In this document: in pieces, positions 23,177 to 34,705 of the stretch | Layout: each line of letters starts with the position of its first letter | Position numbering within the stretch: position 1 is the first letter of the stretch | From: Locusta migratoria | Lineage: Eukaryota > Arthropoda > Insecta > Orthoptera > Acrididae | Length of the DNA stretch: 64,000 nucleotides | Direction of reading: 5' to 3' | Assembly (NCBI GenBank): GCA_026315105.1 | Contig: JAOYRU010000100.1 | Location: 62,001 to 126,000, forward strand | Position numbers and translations under genes: made by a program | The notes under the pieces: model-generated | Database searches by the model: none | What the model was told of the DNA's origin: nothing | Seen by the model: only the letters and a program-made list of their open reading frames with translations

Positions 23177-23821
23177 CCTGGCCTGCATCCCTTCCTTTTC
23201 GCATTATGACCAAATTTCTTTAGCTCCTTTCAAGCGTTCTCAGTGCGTCTTTACTGGACACGAATGCATCGCACCCAACCTGCAGAAACTCACATAAACA
23301 AATGACAATTTTAAGCACAACACTAACTGCCAAAATGTTTTACAAACTACACTACAGAATATTTCGCTGGCAGATCGTTAACTTGTCGTATGTTTCAGAC
23401 CATACCATACAATCTGTGTACTGCCATTTGGTTGCTGTTTTGTGAGCCACCTCTCCTCCAACACGACGATGGAGGTCGAACTCAAGTCCCCTCGATTATA
23501 AGACACGTGCCTTTTAAATTTGTTCTTTTTTTGTGCTTCATTTTTCATTTACTTGCAATTTTTAACAGACCCTTACACAAATCTTAGGGCCCCCGTGAGT
23601 CTTGGGGGATGCTGCGGAACTGCTGTGCCGAAATCGGCCGCTCAAAAAATTACTCTTCTGTCACGTTTGCTTTGCTACATTTCGCTAGAAAATTGTGCAG
23701 ACTACAATCGCCGTCATGTGGTACCATATTTGGTGATTTAATCTGACGTGCATAAATTCTCATTTGCAGTTCTTTGATAGTTTCGAAAGACACATTGCTT
23801 CGACACAGTTAAAATTGTTTT

Positions 23822-23892
23822 GCCCCCTGTGAGAATCGAACTCACGACCCCTGGTTTACAAGACCAGTGCTCTGCCCCTGAGCTAAGGAGGC
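23822..23892 (-). tRNA. tRNA-Thr-TGT: tRNA-Thr (TGT), unit 15
   Basis: Intact reference body. Confidence 0.95.
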
Positions 23893-24622
23893 TGCTGGGC
23901 AACGGCATCATTCTTGGTAGCCACTCCCTTCCGTTTCCCACCCAGAGGAATCGTAACATCTGTTCGCTATGCCAGACGTGTGTGAAAAATCATTGCCATA
24001 GCAAAGTTTCGATTAACCCTGCGAGAATAGAGTACCCCTGGTACAAAGCTCCTGCCTGTTATTTTGCTTTCTTAGATATTTATTGGTATTATTAGCCTAA
24101 CACGTGTCGTTTTTGGTGCACTCTTGAGCTAGCTCTCGGCTAGTGCGGGGCACTGGGCGTGCCCTGAGGTGGGTCTTGGATGGCCCAGCTCCTCCCTCTG
24201 GCGGCGGTGCCCACGGGGGATCATGTGTGGCGACAACTAATTGCTCGGCCTGAATCAGCCTGAGGCTGATCGACACTTAAATGGACGTCAGGTACAAATC
24301 GACATCGAGAAAGTACACTGATTATGCCTGTCAAACACCAACATACACAAGAAAAATATGAAATCCATCGATGGTCACGTCTTTAGCAACTTTACCTTTA
24401 TCTGAGGACTGATTACTTGTCACTGCCATTGGAAGACTCCATCTGCCAACTATCATGGTGTCTTGACATTTACTGTACTACAACGAGGAGAAAGCCGATT
24501 GCGCGTAGGTGTCATGTAAACATTTCCAAAATAACGTCACCGTAGCTTTGCTTCTCCATCGAAGGCGATATTTTATTATCACCTCTGTCGACCTCTATTC
24601 GAAGGAAGAGAAAAAACGAATT

Positions 24623-24639
24623 CGCCCCCGGGTGGGCTC

Positions 24640-24676
<37 letters not shown>

Positions 24677-24696
24677 GCCGATTGCGCCACGGAGGC
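24623..24696 (-). tRNA. tRNA-Asn-GTT: tRNA-Asn (GTT), unit 15
   Basis: Intact reference body. Confidence 0.95.
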
Positions 24697-25341
24697 CCTG
24701 GCCTGCATCCCTTCCTCTTCGCATTATGACCAAATTTCTTTAGCTCCTTTCAAGCGTTCTCAGTGCGTCTTTACTGGACACGAATGCATCGCACCCAACC
24801 TGCAGAAACTCACATAAACAAATGACAATTTTAAGCACAACACTAACTGCCAAAATGTTTTACAAACTACACTACAGAATATTTCGCTGGCAGATCGTTA
24901 ACTTGTCGTATGTTTCAGACCATACCATACAATCTGTGTACTGCCATTTGGTTGCTGTTTTGTGAGCCACCTCTCCTCCAACACGACGATGGAGGTCGAA
25001 CTCAAGTCCCCTCGATTATAAGACACGTGCCTTTTAAATTTGTTCTTTTTTTGTGCTTCATTTTTCATTTACTTGCAATTTTTAACAGACCCTTACACAA
25101 ATCTTAGGGCCCCCGTGAGTCTTGGGGGATGCTGCGGAACTGCTGTGCCGAAATCGGCCGCTCAAAAAATTACTCTTCTGTCACGTTTGCTTTGCTACAT
25201 TTCGCTAGAATATTGTGCAGACTACAATCGCCGTCATGTGGTACCATATTTGGTGATTTAATCTGACGTGCATAAATTCTCATTTGCAGTTCTTTGATAG
25301 TTTCGAAAGACACATTGCTTCGACACAGTTAAAATTGTTTT

Positions 25342-25412
25342 GCCCCCTGTGAGAATCGAACTCACGACCCCTGGTTTACAAGACCAGTGCTCTGCCCCTG
25401 AGCTAAGGAGGC
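25342..25412 (-). tRNA. tRNA-Thr-TGT: tRNA-Thr (TGT), unit 16
   Basis: Intact reference body; private spacer changes at 25211 and 25545. Confidence 0.95.
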
Positions 25413-26142
25413 TGCTGGGCAACGGCATCATTCTTGGTAGCCACTCCCTTCCGTTTCCCACCCAGAGGAATCGTAACATCTGTTCGCTATGCCAGACGTG
25501 TGTGAAAAATCATTGCCATAGCAAAGTTTCGATTAACCCTGCGAAAATAGAGTACCCCTGGTACAAAGCTCCTGCCTGTTATTTTGCTTTCTTAGATATT
25601 TATTGGTATTATTAGCCTAACACGTGTCGTTTTTGGTGCACTCTTGAGCTAGCTCTCGGCTAGTGCGGGGCACTGGGCGTGCCCTGAGGTGGGTCTTGGA
25701 TGGCCCAGCTCCTCCCTCTGGCGGCGGTGCCCACGGGGGATCATGTGTGGCGACAACTAATTGCTCGGCCTGAATCAGCCTGAGGCTGATCGACACTTAA
25801 ATGGACGTCAGGTACAAATCGACATCGAGAAAGTACACTGATTATGCCTGTCAAACACCAACATACACAAGAAAAATATGAAATCCATCGATGGTCACGT
25901 CTTTAGCAACTTTACCTTTATCTGAGGACTGATTACTTGTCACTGCCATTGGAAGACTCCATCTGCCAACTATCATGGTGTCTTGACATTTACTGTACTA
26001 CAACGAGGAGAAAGCCGATTGCGCGTAGGTGTCATGTAAACATTTCCAAAATAACGTCACCGTAGCTTTGCTTCTCCATCGAAGGCGATATTTTATTATC
26101 ACCTCTGTCGACCTCTATTCGAAGGAAGAGAAAAAACGAATT

Positions 26143-26159
26143 CGCCCCCGGGTGGGCTC

Positions 26160-26196
<37 letters not shown>

Positions 26197-26216
26197 GCCG
26201 ATTGCGCCACGGAGGC
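26143..26216 (-). tRNA. tRNA-Asn-GTT: tRNA-Asn (GTT), unit 16
   Basis: Intact reference body. Confidence 0.95.
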
Positions 26217-26861
26217 CCTGGCCTGCATCCCTTCCTCTTCGCATTATGACCAAATTTCTTTAGCTCCTTTCAAGCGTTCTCAGTGCGTCTTTACTGGACA
26301 CGAATGCATCGCACCCAACCTGCAGAAACTCACATAAACAAATGACAATTTTAAGCACAACACTAACTGCCAAAATGTTTTACAAACTACACTACAGAAT
26401 ATTTCGCTGGCAGATCGTTAACTTGTCGTATGTTTCAGACCATACCATACAATCTGTGTACTGCCATTTGGTTGCTGTTTTGTGAGCCACCTCTCCTCCA
26501 ACACGACGATGGAGGTCGAACTCAAGTCCCCTCGATTATAAGACACGTGCCTTTTAAATTTGTTCTTTTTTTGTGCTTCATTTTTCATTTACTTGCAATT
26601 TTTAACAGACCCTTACACAAATCTTAGGGCCCCCGTGAGTCTTGGGGGATGCTGCGGAACTGCTGTGCCGAAATCGGCCGCTCAAAAAATTACTCTTCTG
26701 TCACGTTTGCTTTGCTACATTTCGCTAGAAAATTGTGCAGACTACAATCGCCGTCATGTGGTACCATATTTGGTGATTTAATCTGACGTGCATAAATTCT
26801 CATTTGCAGTTCTTTGATAGTTTCGAAAGACACATTGCTTCGACACAGTTAAAATTGTTTT

Positions 26862-26932
26862 GCCCCCTGTGAGAATCGAACTCACGACCCCTGGTTTACA
26901 AGACCAGTGCTCTGCCCCTGAGCTAAGGAGGC
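26862..26932 (-). tRNA. tRNA-Thr-TGT: tRNA-Thr (TGT), unit 17
   Basis: Intact reference body. Confidence 0.95.
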
Positions 26933-27662
26933 TGCTGGGCAACGGCATCATTCTTGGTAGCCACTCCCTTCCGTTTCCCACCCAGAGGAATCGTAACATC
27001 TGTTCGCTATGCCAGACGTGTGTGAAAAATCATTGCCATAGCAAAGTTTCGATTAACCCTGCGAGAATAGAGTACCCCTGGTACAAAGCTCCTGCCTGTT
27101 ATTTTGCTTTCTTAGATATTTATTGGTATTATTAGCCTAACACGTGTCGTTTTTGGTGCACTCTTGAGCTAGCTCTCGGCTAGTGCGGGGCACTGGGCGT
27201 GCCCTGAGGTGGGTCTTGGATGGCCCAGCTCCTCCCTCTGGCGGCGGTGCCCACGGGGGATCATGTGTGGCGACAACTAATTGCTCGGCCTGAATCAGCC
27301 TGAGGCTGATCGACACTTAAATGGACGTCAGGTACAAATCGACATCGAGAAAGTACACTGATTATGCCTGTCAAACACCAACATACACAAGAAAAATATG
27401 AAATCCATCGATGGTCACGTCTTTAGCAACTTTACCTTTATCTGAGGACTGATTACTTGTCACTGCCATTGGAAGACTCCATCTGCCAACTATCATGGTG
27501 TCTTGACATTTACTGTACTACAACGAGGAGAAAGCCGATTGCGCGTAGGTGTCATGTAAACATTTCCAAAATAACGTCACCGTAGCTTTGCTTCTCCATC
27601 GAAGGCGATATTTTATTATCACCTCTGTCGACCTCTATTCGAAGGAAGAGAAAAAACGAATT

Positions 27663-27679
27663 CGCCCCCGGGTGGGCTC

Positions 27680-27716
<37 letters not shown>

Positions 27717-27736
27717 GCCGATTGCGCCACGGAGGC
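27663..27736 (-). tRNA. tRNA-Asn-GTT: tRNA-Asn (GTT), unit 17
   Basis: Intact reference body. Confidence 0.95.
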
Positions 27737-28381
27737 CCTGGCCTGCATCCCTTCCTCTTCGCATTATGACCAAATTTCTTTAGCTCCTTTCAAGCGTTCT
27801 CAGTGCGTCTTTACTGGACACGAATGCATCGCACCCAACCTGCAGAAACTCACATAAACAAATGACAATTTTAAGCACAACACTAACTGCCAAAATGTTT
27901 TACAAACTACACTACAGAATATTTCGCTGGCAGATCGTTAACTTGTCGTATGTTTCAGACCATACCATACAATCTGTGTACTGCCATTTGGTTGCTGTTT
28001 TGTGAGCCACCTCTCCTCCAACACGACGATGGAGGTCGAACTCAAGTCCCCTCGATTATAAGACACGTGCCTTTTAAATTTGTTCTTTTTTTGTGCTTCA
28101 TTTTTCATTTACTTGCAATTTTTAACAGACCCTTACACAAATCTTAGGGCCCCCGTGAGTCTTGGGGGATGCTGCGGAACTGCTGTGCCGAAATCGGCCG
28201 CTCAAAAAATTACTCTTCTGTCACGTTTGCTTTGCTACATTTCGCTAGAAAATTGTGCAGACTACAATCGCCGTCATGTGGTACCATATTTGGTGATTTA
28301 ATCTGACGTGCATAAATTCTCATTTGCAGTTCTTTGATAGTTTCGAAAGACACATTGCTTCGACACAGTTAAAATTGTTTT

Positions 28382-28452
28382 GCCCCCTGTGAGAATCGAA
28401 CTCACGACCCCTGGTTTACAAGACCAGTGCTCTGCCCCTGAGCTAAGGAGGC
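28382..28452 (-). tRNA. tRNA-Thr-TGT: tRNA-Thr (TGT), unit 18
   Basis: Intact reference body; private G-to-C change at 28476 in the 5' flank. Confidence 0.95.
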
Positions 28453-29182
28453 TGCTGGGCAACGGCATCATTCTTCGTAGCCACTCCCTTCCGTTTCCCA
28501 CCCAGAGGAATCGTAACATCTGTTCGCTATGCCAGACGTGTGTGAAAAATCATTGCCATAGCAAAGTTTCGATTAACCCTGCGAGAATAGAGTACCCCTG
28601 GTACAAAGCTCCTGCCTGTTATTTTGCTTTCTTAGATATTTATTGGTATTATTAGCCTAACACGTGTCGTTTTTGGTGCACTCTTGAGCTAGCTCTCGGC
28701 TAGTGCGGGGCACTGGGCGTGCCCTGAGGTGGGTCTTGGATGGCCCAGCTCCTCCCTCTGGCGGCGGTGCCCACGGGGGATCATGTGTGGCGACAACTAA
28801 TTGCTCGGCCTGAATCAGCCTGAGGCTGATCGACACTTAAATGGACGTCAGGTACAAATCGACATCGAGAAAGTACACTGATTATGCCTGTCAAACACCA
28901 ACATACACAAGAAAAATATGAAATCCATCGATGGTCACGTCTTTAGCAACTTTACCTTTATCTGAGGACTGATTACTTGTCACTGCCATTGGAAGACTCC
29001 ATCTGCCAACTATCATGGTGTCTTGACATTTACTGTACTACAACGAGGAGAAAGCCGATTGCGCGTAGGTGTCATGTAAACATTTCCAAAATAACGTCAC
29101 CGTAGCTTTGCTTCTCCATCGAAGGCGATATTTTATTATCACCTCTGTCGACCTCTATTCGAAGGAAGAGAAAAAACGAATT

Positions 29183-29199
29183 CGCCCCCGGGTGGGCTC

Positions 29200-29236
<37 letters not shown>

Positions 29237-29256
29237 GCCGATTGCGCCACGGAGGC
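29183..29256 (-). tRNA. tRNA-Asn-GTT: tRNA-Asn (GTT), unit 18
   Basis: Intact reference body. Confidence 0.95.
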
Positions 29257-29901
29257 CCTGGCCTGCATCCCTTCCTCTTCGCATTATGACCAAATTTCTT
29301 TAGCTCCTTTCAAGCGTTCTCAGTGCGTCTTTACTGGACACGAATGCATCGCACCCAACCTGCAGAAACTCACATAAACAAATGACAATTTTAAGCACAA
29401 CACTAACTGCCAAAATGTTTTACAAACTACACTACAGAATATTTCGCTGGCAGATCGTTAACTTGTCGTATGTTTCAGACCATACCATACAATCTGTGTA
29501 CTGCCATTTGGTTGCTGTTTTGTGAGCCACCTCTCCTCCAACACGACGATGGAGGTCGAACTCAAGTCCCCTCGATTATAAGACACGTGCCTTTTAAATT
29601 TGTTCTTTTTTTGTGCTTCATTTTTCATTTACTTGCAATTTTTAACAGACCCTTACACAAATCTTAGGGCCCCCGTGAGTCTTGGGGGATGCTGCGGAAC
29701 TGCTGTGCCGAAATCGGCCGCTCAAAAAATTACTCTTCTGTCACGTTTGCTTTGCTACATTTCGCTAGAAAATTGTGCAGACTACAATCGCCGTCATGTG
29801 GTACCATATTTGGTGATTTAATCTGACGTGCATAAATTCTCATTTGCAGTTCTTTGATAGTTTCGAAAGACACATTGCTTCGACACAGTTAAAATTGTTT
29901 T

Positions 29902-29972
29902 GCCCCCTGTGAGAATCGAACTCACGACCCCTGGTTTACAAGACCAGTGCTCTGCCCCTGAGCTAAGGAGGC
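29902..29972 (-). tRNA. tRNA-Thr-TGT: tRNA-Thr (TGT), unit 19
   Basis: Intact reference body. Confidence 0.95.
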
Positions 29973-30702
29973 TGCTGGGCAACGGCATCATTCTTGGTAG
30001 CCACTCCCTTCCGTTTCCCACCCAGAGGAATCGTAACATCTGTTCGCTATGCCAGACGTGTGTGAAAAATCATTGCCATAGCAAAGTTTCGATTAACCCT
30101 GCGAGAATAGAGTACCCCTGGTACAAAGCTCCTGCCTGTTATTTTGCTTTCTTAGATATTTATTGGTATTATTAGCCTAACACGTGTCGTTTTTGGTGCA
30201 CTCTTGAGCTAGCTCTCGGCTAGTGCGGGGCACTGGGCGTGCCCTGAGGTGGGTCTTGGATGGCCCAGCTCCTCCCTCTGGCGACGGTGCCCACGGGGGA
30301 TCATGTGTGGCGACAACTAATTGCTCGGCCTGAATCAGCCTGAGGCTGATCGACACTTAAATGGACGTCAGGTACAAATCGACATCGAGAAAGTACACTG
30401 ATTATGCCTGTCAAACACCAACATACACAAGAAAAATATGAAATCCATCGATGGTCACGTCTTTAGCAACTTTACCTTTATCTGAGGACTGATTACTTGT
30501 CACTGCCATTGGAAGACTCCATCTGCCAACTATCATGGTGTCTTGACATTTACTGTACTACAACGAGGAGAAAGCCGATTGCGCGTAGGTGTCATGTAAA
30601 CATTTCCAAAATAACGTCACCGTAGCTTTGCTTCTCCATCGAAGGCGATATTTTATTATCACCTCTGTCGACCTCTATTCGAAGGAAGAGAAAAAACGAA
30701 TT

Positions 30703-30719
30703 CGCCCCCGGGTGGGCTC

Positions 30720-30756
<37 letters not shown>

Positions 30757-30776
30757 GCCGATTGCGCCACGGAGGC
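30703..30776 (-). tRNA. tRNA-Asn-GTT: tRNA-Asn (GTT), unit 19
   Basis: Intact reference body. The CR1-like LINE begins about 80 bp upstream of its 5' end, in the opposite orientation. Confidence 0.95.
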
Positions 30777-30864
30777 CCTGGCCTGCATCCCTTCCTCTTC
30801 GCATTATGACCAAATTTCTTTAGCTCCTTTCAAGCGTTCTCAGTGCGTCTTTACTGGTCAACGG

Positions 30865-31815
30865 ATGGAGGCAGAGTTGGTGACTCTTCGCTCGCAGCTT
30901 CAGGCGGCGTTGGCTTCGCTGGCAACGCTTGAGACTGCGGTGGGTGGGCGCCGCTGTTGTGGGCCGCTCGCGGGGGTACAGCAGACGCCCTGTGCGTCTG
31001 TTGTGCCCTCCGATCGGCCTGCGGCTGTGGCCAGCCCGCTCACTGCCCGCGAGGAGGCAGCCCCTCAATCCGTGGTGGATTGGGAGGTCCCCTCAGCGCG
31101 TGTCAGGCGGCGTAAGACTTCCCGGGGGACCGAAGTGGAGGCCTCCCCGGTTAGTCTTGCCAACAGATTCGAGGCGCTGTCTGTGGCAGGGGATGTTCCT
31201 GATGCGGATGGTGTCGCTTGTCCTGTACTCGCCCCTCTGCCTTCAAGATCCGGGCGCTCACAGAGGGTGGGTCTGTTGGTAGTTGGGAGCTCCAACGTTA
31301 GGCGGGTAATGGAGCCCCTTAGGAAAATGGCTACTAGGGAGGGGAAGAATTCCAATGTGCACTCCGTGTGCATACCGGGGGGAGTCATTCCGGATGTGGA
31401 ACGGCTCCTTCCGGATGCCATGAAGAGCACAGGGTGCAGCCAACTGCAGGTGGTGGCTCATGTTGGAACCAATGATGTGTGTCGCTTTGGATCGGAAGAG
31501 ATCCTCTCTGGTTTTGAGCGGCTATCAGAATTGGTTAAGACTGCCAGTCTTGCTTGCAAGATGAAGGCGGAGCTCACCATCTGCAGCATTGTCGACAGGA
31601 CTGACTGCGGACCTTTGGTTCAGAGCCGAGTGGAGGGTCTGAATCAGAGGCTCAGACGGTTCTGCGACCGTGTCGGCTGCAGATTCCTCGACTTGCGCCA
31701 AAGGGTGGTGGGTTTTCGGGTTCCGCTAAATAGGTCAGGAGTCCACTACACTCAGGAAGCGGCTACACGGGTAGCGGGGGCTGTGTGGCGTGGACTGGGC
31801 GGTTTTTTAGGTTAG
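30865..31815 (+). CDS. LINE ORF1 protein with SGNH/esterase-like domain
   Basis: 316 residues. Residues 1-25 look like a short coiled coil (MEAELVTLRSQLQAALASL), and the frame stays open upstream to the element's edge, so the true N-terminus may be missing. A low-complexity linker follows. Residues about 135-310 resemble the SGNH hydrolase domain found in ORF1 of many CR1-type LINEs: VVGSSNVRR (Ser142), HVGTNDV (Asn203) and GVHYT (His294). The Asp usually three residues before the catalytic His is Ser291 here, so hydrolase activity is doubtful or altered. Family role: RNA/RNP binding during retrotransposition; the esterase's exact role is not settled. It ends 7 nt after a TTTTTTA heptamer and overlaps ORF2. 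Confidence 0.85.
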   Translation: MEAELVTLRSQLQAALASLATLETAVGGRRCCGPLAGVQQTPCASVVPSDRPAAVASPLTAREEAAPQSVVDWEVPSARVRRRKTSRGTEVEASPVSLANRFEALSVAGDVPDADGVACPVLAPLPSRSGRSQRVGLLVVGSSNVRRVMEPLRKMATREGKNSNVHSVCIPGGVIPDVERLLPDAMKSTGCSQLQVVAHVGTNDVCRFGSEEILSGFERLSELVKTASLACKMKAELTICSIVDRTDCGPLVQSRVEGLNQRLRRFCDRVGCRFLDLRQRVVGFRVPLNRSGVHYTQEAATRVAGAVWRGLGGFLG

Positions 31816-34628
31816 ATGGCCTCGGGAATACACAAAATGGGTTTCAGTCTCAAAGGGGGCAGGTCAGACACGGGAAGAAAGTAGACATAAAAACCATTGG
31901 TGTAACAGTTGTAAATTGTCGTAGCTGTGTTGGGAAAATTCCAGAGCTCCAAGCGCTGATAGAAAGTACTGAGGCACAAATCGTTATAGGTTCTGAAAGC
32001 TGGCTGACGCCTGAGATAAATTCGGCCGAAATTTTTTCAAAGGGCCAAATGGTCTTCAGAAAGGATAGAATAAATAAAACAGGGGGTGGCGTGTTTATTG
32101 CTGTTACAAATGGTTTATCCTGCAACGAAATTGAGGCAGATACTTCCTGTGAATTGGTCTGGGTAGAGGTTATACCTGACCACCGAAATAAATTAATAAT
32201 TGGATCTTTTTATCGGCCCCCTGACTCAGACGATGCGGTTGCAGAAATGTTCAAAGAAAGCTTGAATCATATTTCAAATAGGTATCCGAAGCATACTGTT
32301 ATAATCGGTGGCGACTTTAATTTACCCTCGATATGTTGGCATAATTACGTATTCAAAACCGGAGGCAAATATAAAACATCGTCCGAACTAGTTCTGAATG
32401 CTTTTTCTGAGAACTACTTCGAACAGTTAGTTCATGAACCCACTAGAATAGTACGTGGTTGCGAAAATACTCTTGATCTCCTAGCAACAAATAATCCCGA
32501 GTTAGTAAAGAGCATCAAAACAGATACAGGGATTAGCGAACATCGAGTTGTAGTAGCGAGACTGAATATCGAAATTCCCAAATGCACCAAAAATAAACGA
32601 AAAATATATCTATTCAATAAAGCAGATAAAACTTCGCTTCACGCTTTTCTGAGTGATAGTCTCCAGTCCTTCAAAACTAAAAATGCGAGTGTAGATCAGT
32701 TGTGGCTTACTTTCAAAGACATAGTATCAGTAGCAATCGAGAGATTTATACCAAATAAATTAATAAAAGAGGGGGCTGACCCCCCGTGGTACACAAAACA
32801 GGTCAGATCACTGTTGCAGAAACAAAGAAAAACGCACGCAAAATTTAAAAAGACACAGAATCCGCAAGACTGGCAATCTTTTACTGAAACTCGCAACCTA
32901 GCGCGGACTTCAATGCGAGAATCTTATAGTTGTTTCCACAACGAAATCCTGTCTCGTAATCTTGCAGAAAATCCAAAGAAATTCTGGTCATATGTGAAGT
33001 ACACTAGCGGCAAAACACAAACAATACCTTCACTACGCGATAGCAATGGTAATACTACCGACGACAGTACTGCTAAGGCAGAACTACTAAACACAGCTTT
33101 CCGAAATTCTTTCACCAAAGAAGACGAAGTGAACACTCCAGTATTCAATCCAAGAACAGCTGCCAGCATGCGAAACTTAGAAGTAGATGTTCCTGGAGTA
33201 GTAAAACAACTTAAGTCACTAAACAAAAATAAATCTTCCGGGCCAGATTGTATACCAACTAGATTCCTCTCAGAGTATGCTGATGAAATAGCTCCGTACT
33301 TAGCTATAATTTACAACCGATCACTCAGCGAAAGATCCGTACCCAAATACTGGAAAGTTGCCCAAATTACTCCAATATTCAAGAAAGGCAATAGGAGTGA
33401 TCCCCAAAATTACAGGCCTATCTCATTGACGTCGATTTGCAGTAGGATTTTGGAACATATACTTTGTTCGAATATTATGTACTACCTCGAAGAGAACGAC
33501 CTATTAACCAATAGTCAGCACGGATTCAGAAAGCGTCGCTCTTGCGAAACACAGCTTGCCCTTTATTCACATGAAGTGTTAAGTGCCATCGACAAGGGAT
33601 CTCAAATCGATTCCATATTTCTGGATTTCCGGAAGGCTTTTGATACTGTACCCCACAAGCGGCTTCTAATGAAATTGCGTGCTTATGGAATATCTCCCCA
33701 ATTGTGCGATTGGATTCACGATTTCCTATCAGAAAGGACACAGTTCGTTGTAATTGACGGTAAGTCATCGAGTAAAACAGAAGTGATATCTGGCGTTCCA
33801 CAGGGAAGCGTTATTGGTCCCCTACTCTTCCTCGTGTTTATAAACGATTTAGGAGATAATCTGAATAGCTCCCTTAGACTGTTCGCGGATGATGCTGTCG
33901 TTTATCGGTTAGTGAAGTCAACAGAGGATCAAAAGCAACTGCAAAGCGATTTAGACAAAATTTCTACTTGGTGCGAAAATTGGCAATTGACACTAAATAA
34001 AGAAAAGTGTGAAGTAATACACATGACCACTAAAAGAAATCCGCTGAACTTCAATTACGCGATAAATCAGTCAAACCTTAAGGTCGTAAATTCTACCAAA
34101 TACCTAGGAGTTACAATTACGAACAACTTTGACTGGAGAGAACACATAGAAAATATTGTGGGGAAGGCGAACCAAAGGTTACGTTTCATTGGCAGAACGC
34201 TTAGACGATGCACCAGCTCCACCAAAGAGACTGCCTACATCACACTTGTGCGTCCTCTCTTGGAGTACTGTTGCCCCTTGTGGGACCCTCACCAGGTGGG
34301 ACTGACGGAAGATATTGAGAAGGTTCAGAGAAGGGCAGCTCGTTTTGTTTTATCACGTTACGGGGGGGAAAGCGTCACGGAAATGTTGCACGAATTGGGG
34401 TGGAAATCATTAAAAGAAAGACGTTATTCATTGCGGCGCGATCTGTTTGCGAAGTTTCAATCACCGACTTTTAGTTCTGAATGTGAAAATATTTTGCTAG
34501 CACCCACCTACTTAGGGAGACATGACCATCCCAATAAAATAAGAGAAATCAGATCGAAAACGGAACGATTTAGGTGTTCTTTCTTCCCGCGCGCTATTAG
34601 AGAATGGAACGGTAGAGAAAAGTTATGA
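31785..34628 (+). CDS. LINE ORF2: APE endonuclease plus reverse transcriptase
   Basis: A 947-codon open frame, -1 relative to ORF1 and overlapping its last 31 nt. Numbering starts at the GTG at 31785; the first ATG in frame lies inside the endonuclease domain, so translation probably enters by frameshift. Endonuclease (about 35-260): VVNCRS (Asn44), GSESWL (Glu71), YRPP, GGDFN (Asp177), NTLDLLATN and ISEHRVV (His253; SEH in place of the usual SDH). Reverse transcriptase (about 480-760): NYRPISLTS, HGFRKRRSCETQ, FLDFRKAFDTVPH (Asp614), SGVPQGSVIGPLLF (from 669) and FADD (Asp702, Asp703). The C-terminal region has the LVRPLLEYCCPLWDPH block typical of CR1/Jockey-like elements. No stop or frameshift interrupts it. 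It would nick target DNA and copy the element RNA at the nick. Confidence 0.92.
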   Translation: MAWTGRFFRLDGLGNTQNGFQSQRGQVRHGKKVDIKTIGVTVVNCRSCVGKIPELQALIESTEAQIVIGSESWLTPEINSAEIFSKGQMVFRKDRINKTGGGVFIAVTNGLSCNEIEADTSCELVWVEVIPDHRNKLIIGSFYRPPDSDDAVAEMFKESLNHISNRYPKHTVIIGGDFNLPSICWHNYVFKTGGKYKTSSELVLNAFSENYFEQLVHEPTRIVRGCENTLDLLATNNPELVKSIKTDTGISEHRVVVARLNIEIPKCTKNKRKIYLFNKADKTSLHAFLSDSLQSFKTKNASVDQLWLTFKDIVSVAIERFIPNKLIKEGADPPWYTKQVRSLLQKQRKTHAKFKKTQNPQDWQSFTETRNLARTSMRESYSCFHNEILSRNLAENPKKFWSYVKYTSGKTQTIPSLRDSNGNTTDDSTAKAELLNTAFRNSFTKEDEVNTPVFNPRTAASMRNLEVDVPGVVKQLKSLNKNKSSGPDCIPTRFLSEYADEIAPYLAIIYNRSLSERSVPKYWKVAQITPIFKKGNRSDPQNYRPISLTSICSRILEHILCSNIMYYLEENDLLTNSQHGFRKRRSCETQLALYSHEVLSAIDKGSQIDSIFLDFRKAFDTVPHKRLLMKLRAYGISPQLCDWIHDFLSERTQFVVIDGKSSSKTEVISGVPQGSVIGPLLFLVFINDLGDNLNSSLRLFADDAVVYRLVKSTEDQKQLQSDLDKISTWCENWQLTLNKEKCEVIHMTTKRNPLNFNYAINQSNLKVVNSTKYLGVTITNNFDWREHIENIVGKANQRLRFIGRTLRRCTSSTKETAYITLVRPLLEYCCPLWDPHQVGLTEDIEKVQRRAARFVLSRYGGESVTEMLHELGWKSLKERRYSLRRDLFAKFQSPTFSSECENILLAPTYLGRHDHPNKIREIRSKTERFRCSFFPRAIREWNGREKL
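31803..31809 (+). promoter_or_regulatory. Candidate -1 ribosomal frameshift heptamer TTTTTTA
   Basis: In the ORF1 frame the codons read GGT TTT TTA GGT TAG, so T TTT TTA fits X XXY YYZ. A -1 slip continues as AGG TTA GAT into ORF2, whose frame has no ATG before the endonuclease. No downstream pseudoknot was tested. Confidence 0.55.
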
Positions 34629-34705
34629 AGGTGGTTAATAAACCCTCTGCCAGGCACTTAAATGTGATTTGCAGAGTATCGATGTAGATGTAGATGTAGA
34701 TGTAG
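34629..34705 (+). other. LINE 3' UTR: stem-loop and (GATGTA)n tail
   Basis: AATAAA at 34637-34642, an inverted repeat CTCTGC/GCAGAG (34645-34650 with 34671-34676), then four GATGTA repeats plus G (34681-34705). CR1/L2-type LINEs end in a conserved 3' stem-loop and a short tandem repeat used by the reverse transcriptase, which fits. Confidence 0.75.

Larger units (their letters stand above)
30858..34705 (+). mobile_element. CR1-like non-LTR retrotransposon (LINE)
   Basis: The unit 19 to unit 20 distance is 5,368 bp, so the insertion is exactly 3,848 bp. The target (TACTGG then ACACGAATG in other units) is neither lost nor duplicated. The element has ORF1 with an SGNH-type domain, ORF2 with an APE-type endonuclease and a reverse transcriptase, a 52-bp 3' UTR and a short (GATGTA)4 tail instead of poly(A). 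These traits fit the CR1 group. Only 7 bp precede the first ATG, so the 5' end is probably truncated. Both frames are open, so the copy is young. Clade placement within CR1/L2-like elements is inference. Confidence 0.92.

Noticed and set aside
30853..30870. Target-site duplication around the LINE
   Set aside because: Comparison with intact units shows zero bases duplicated at the junctions.
30858..34705. Viral or endogenous retroviral origin for the reverse transcriptase
   Set aside because: There are no LTRs, protease, integrase or envelope gene. The APE endonuclease, RT motif spacing and tandem-repeat tail identify a non-LTR LINE.
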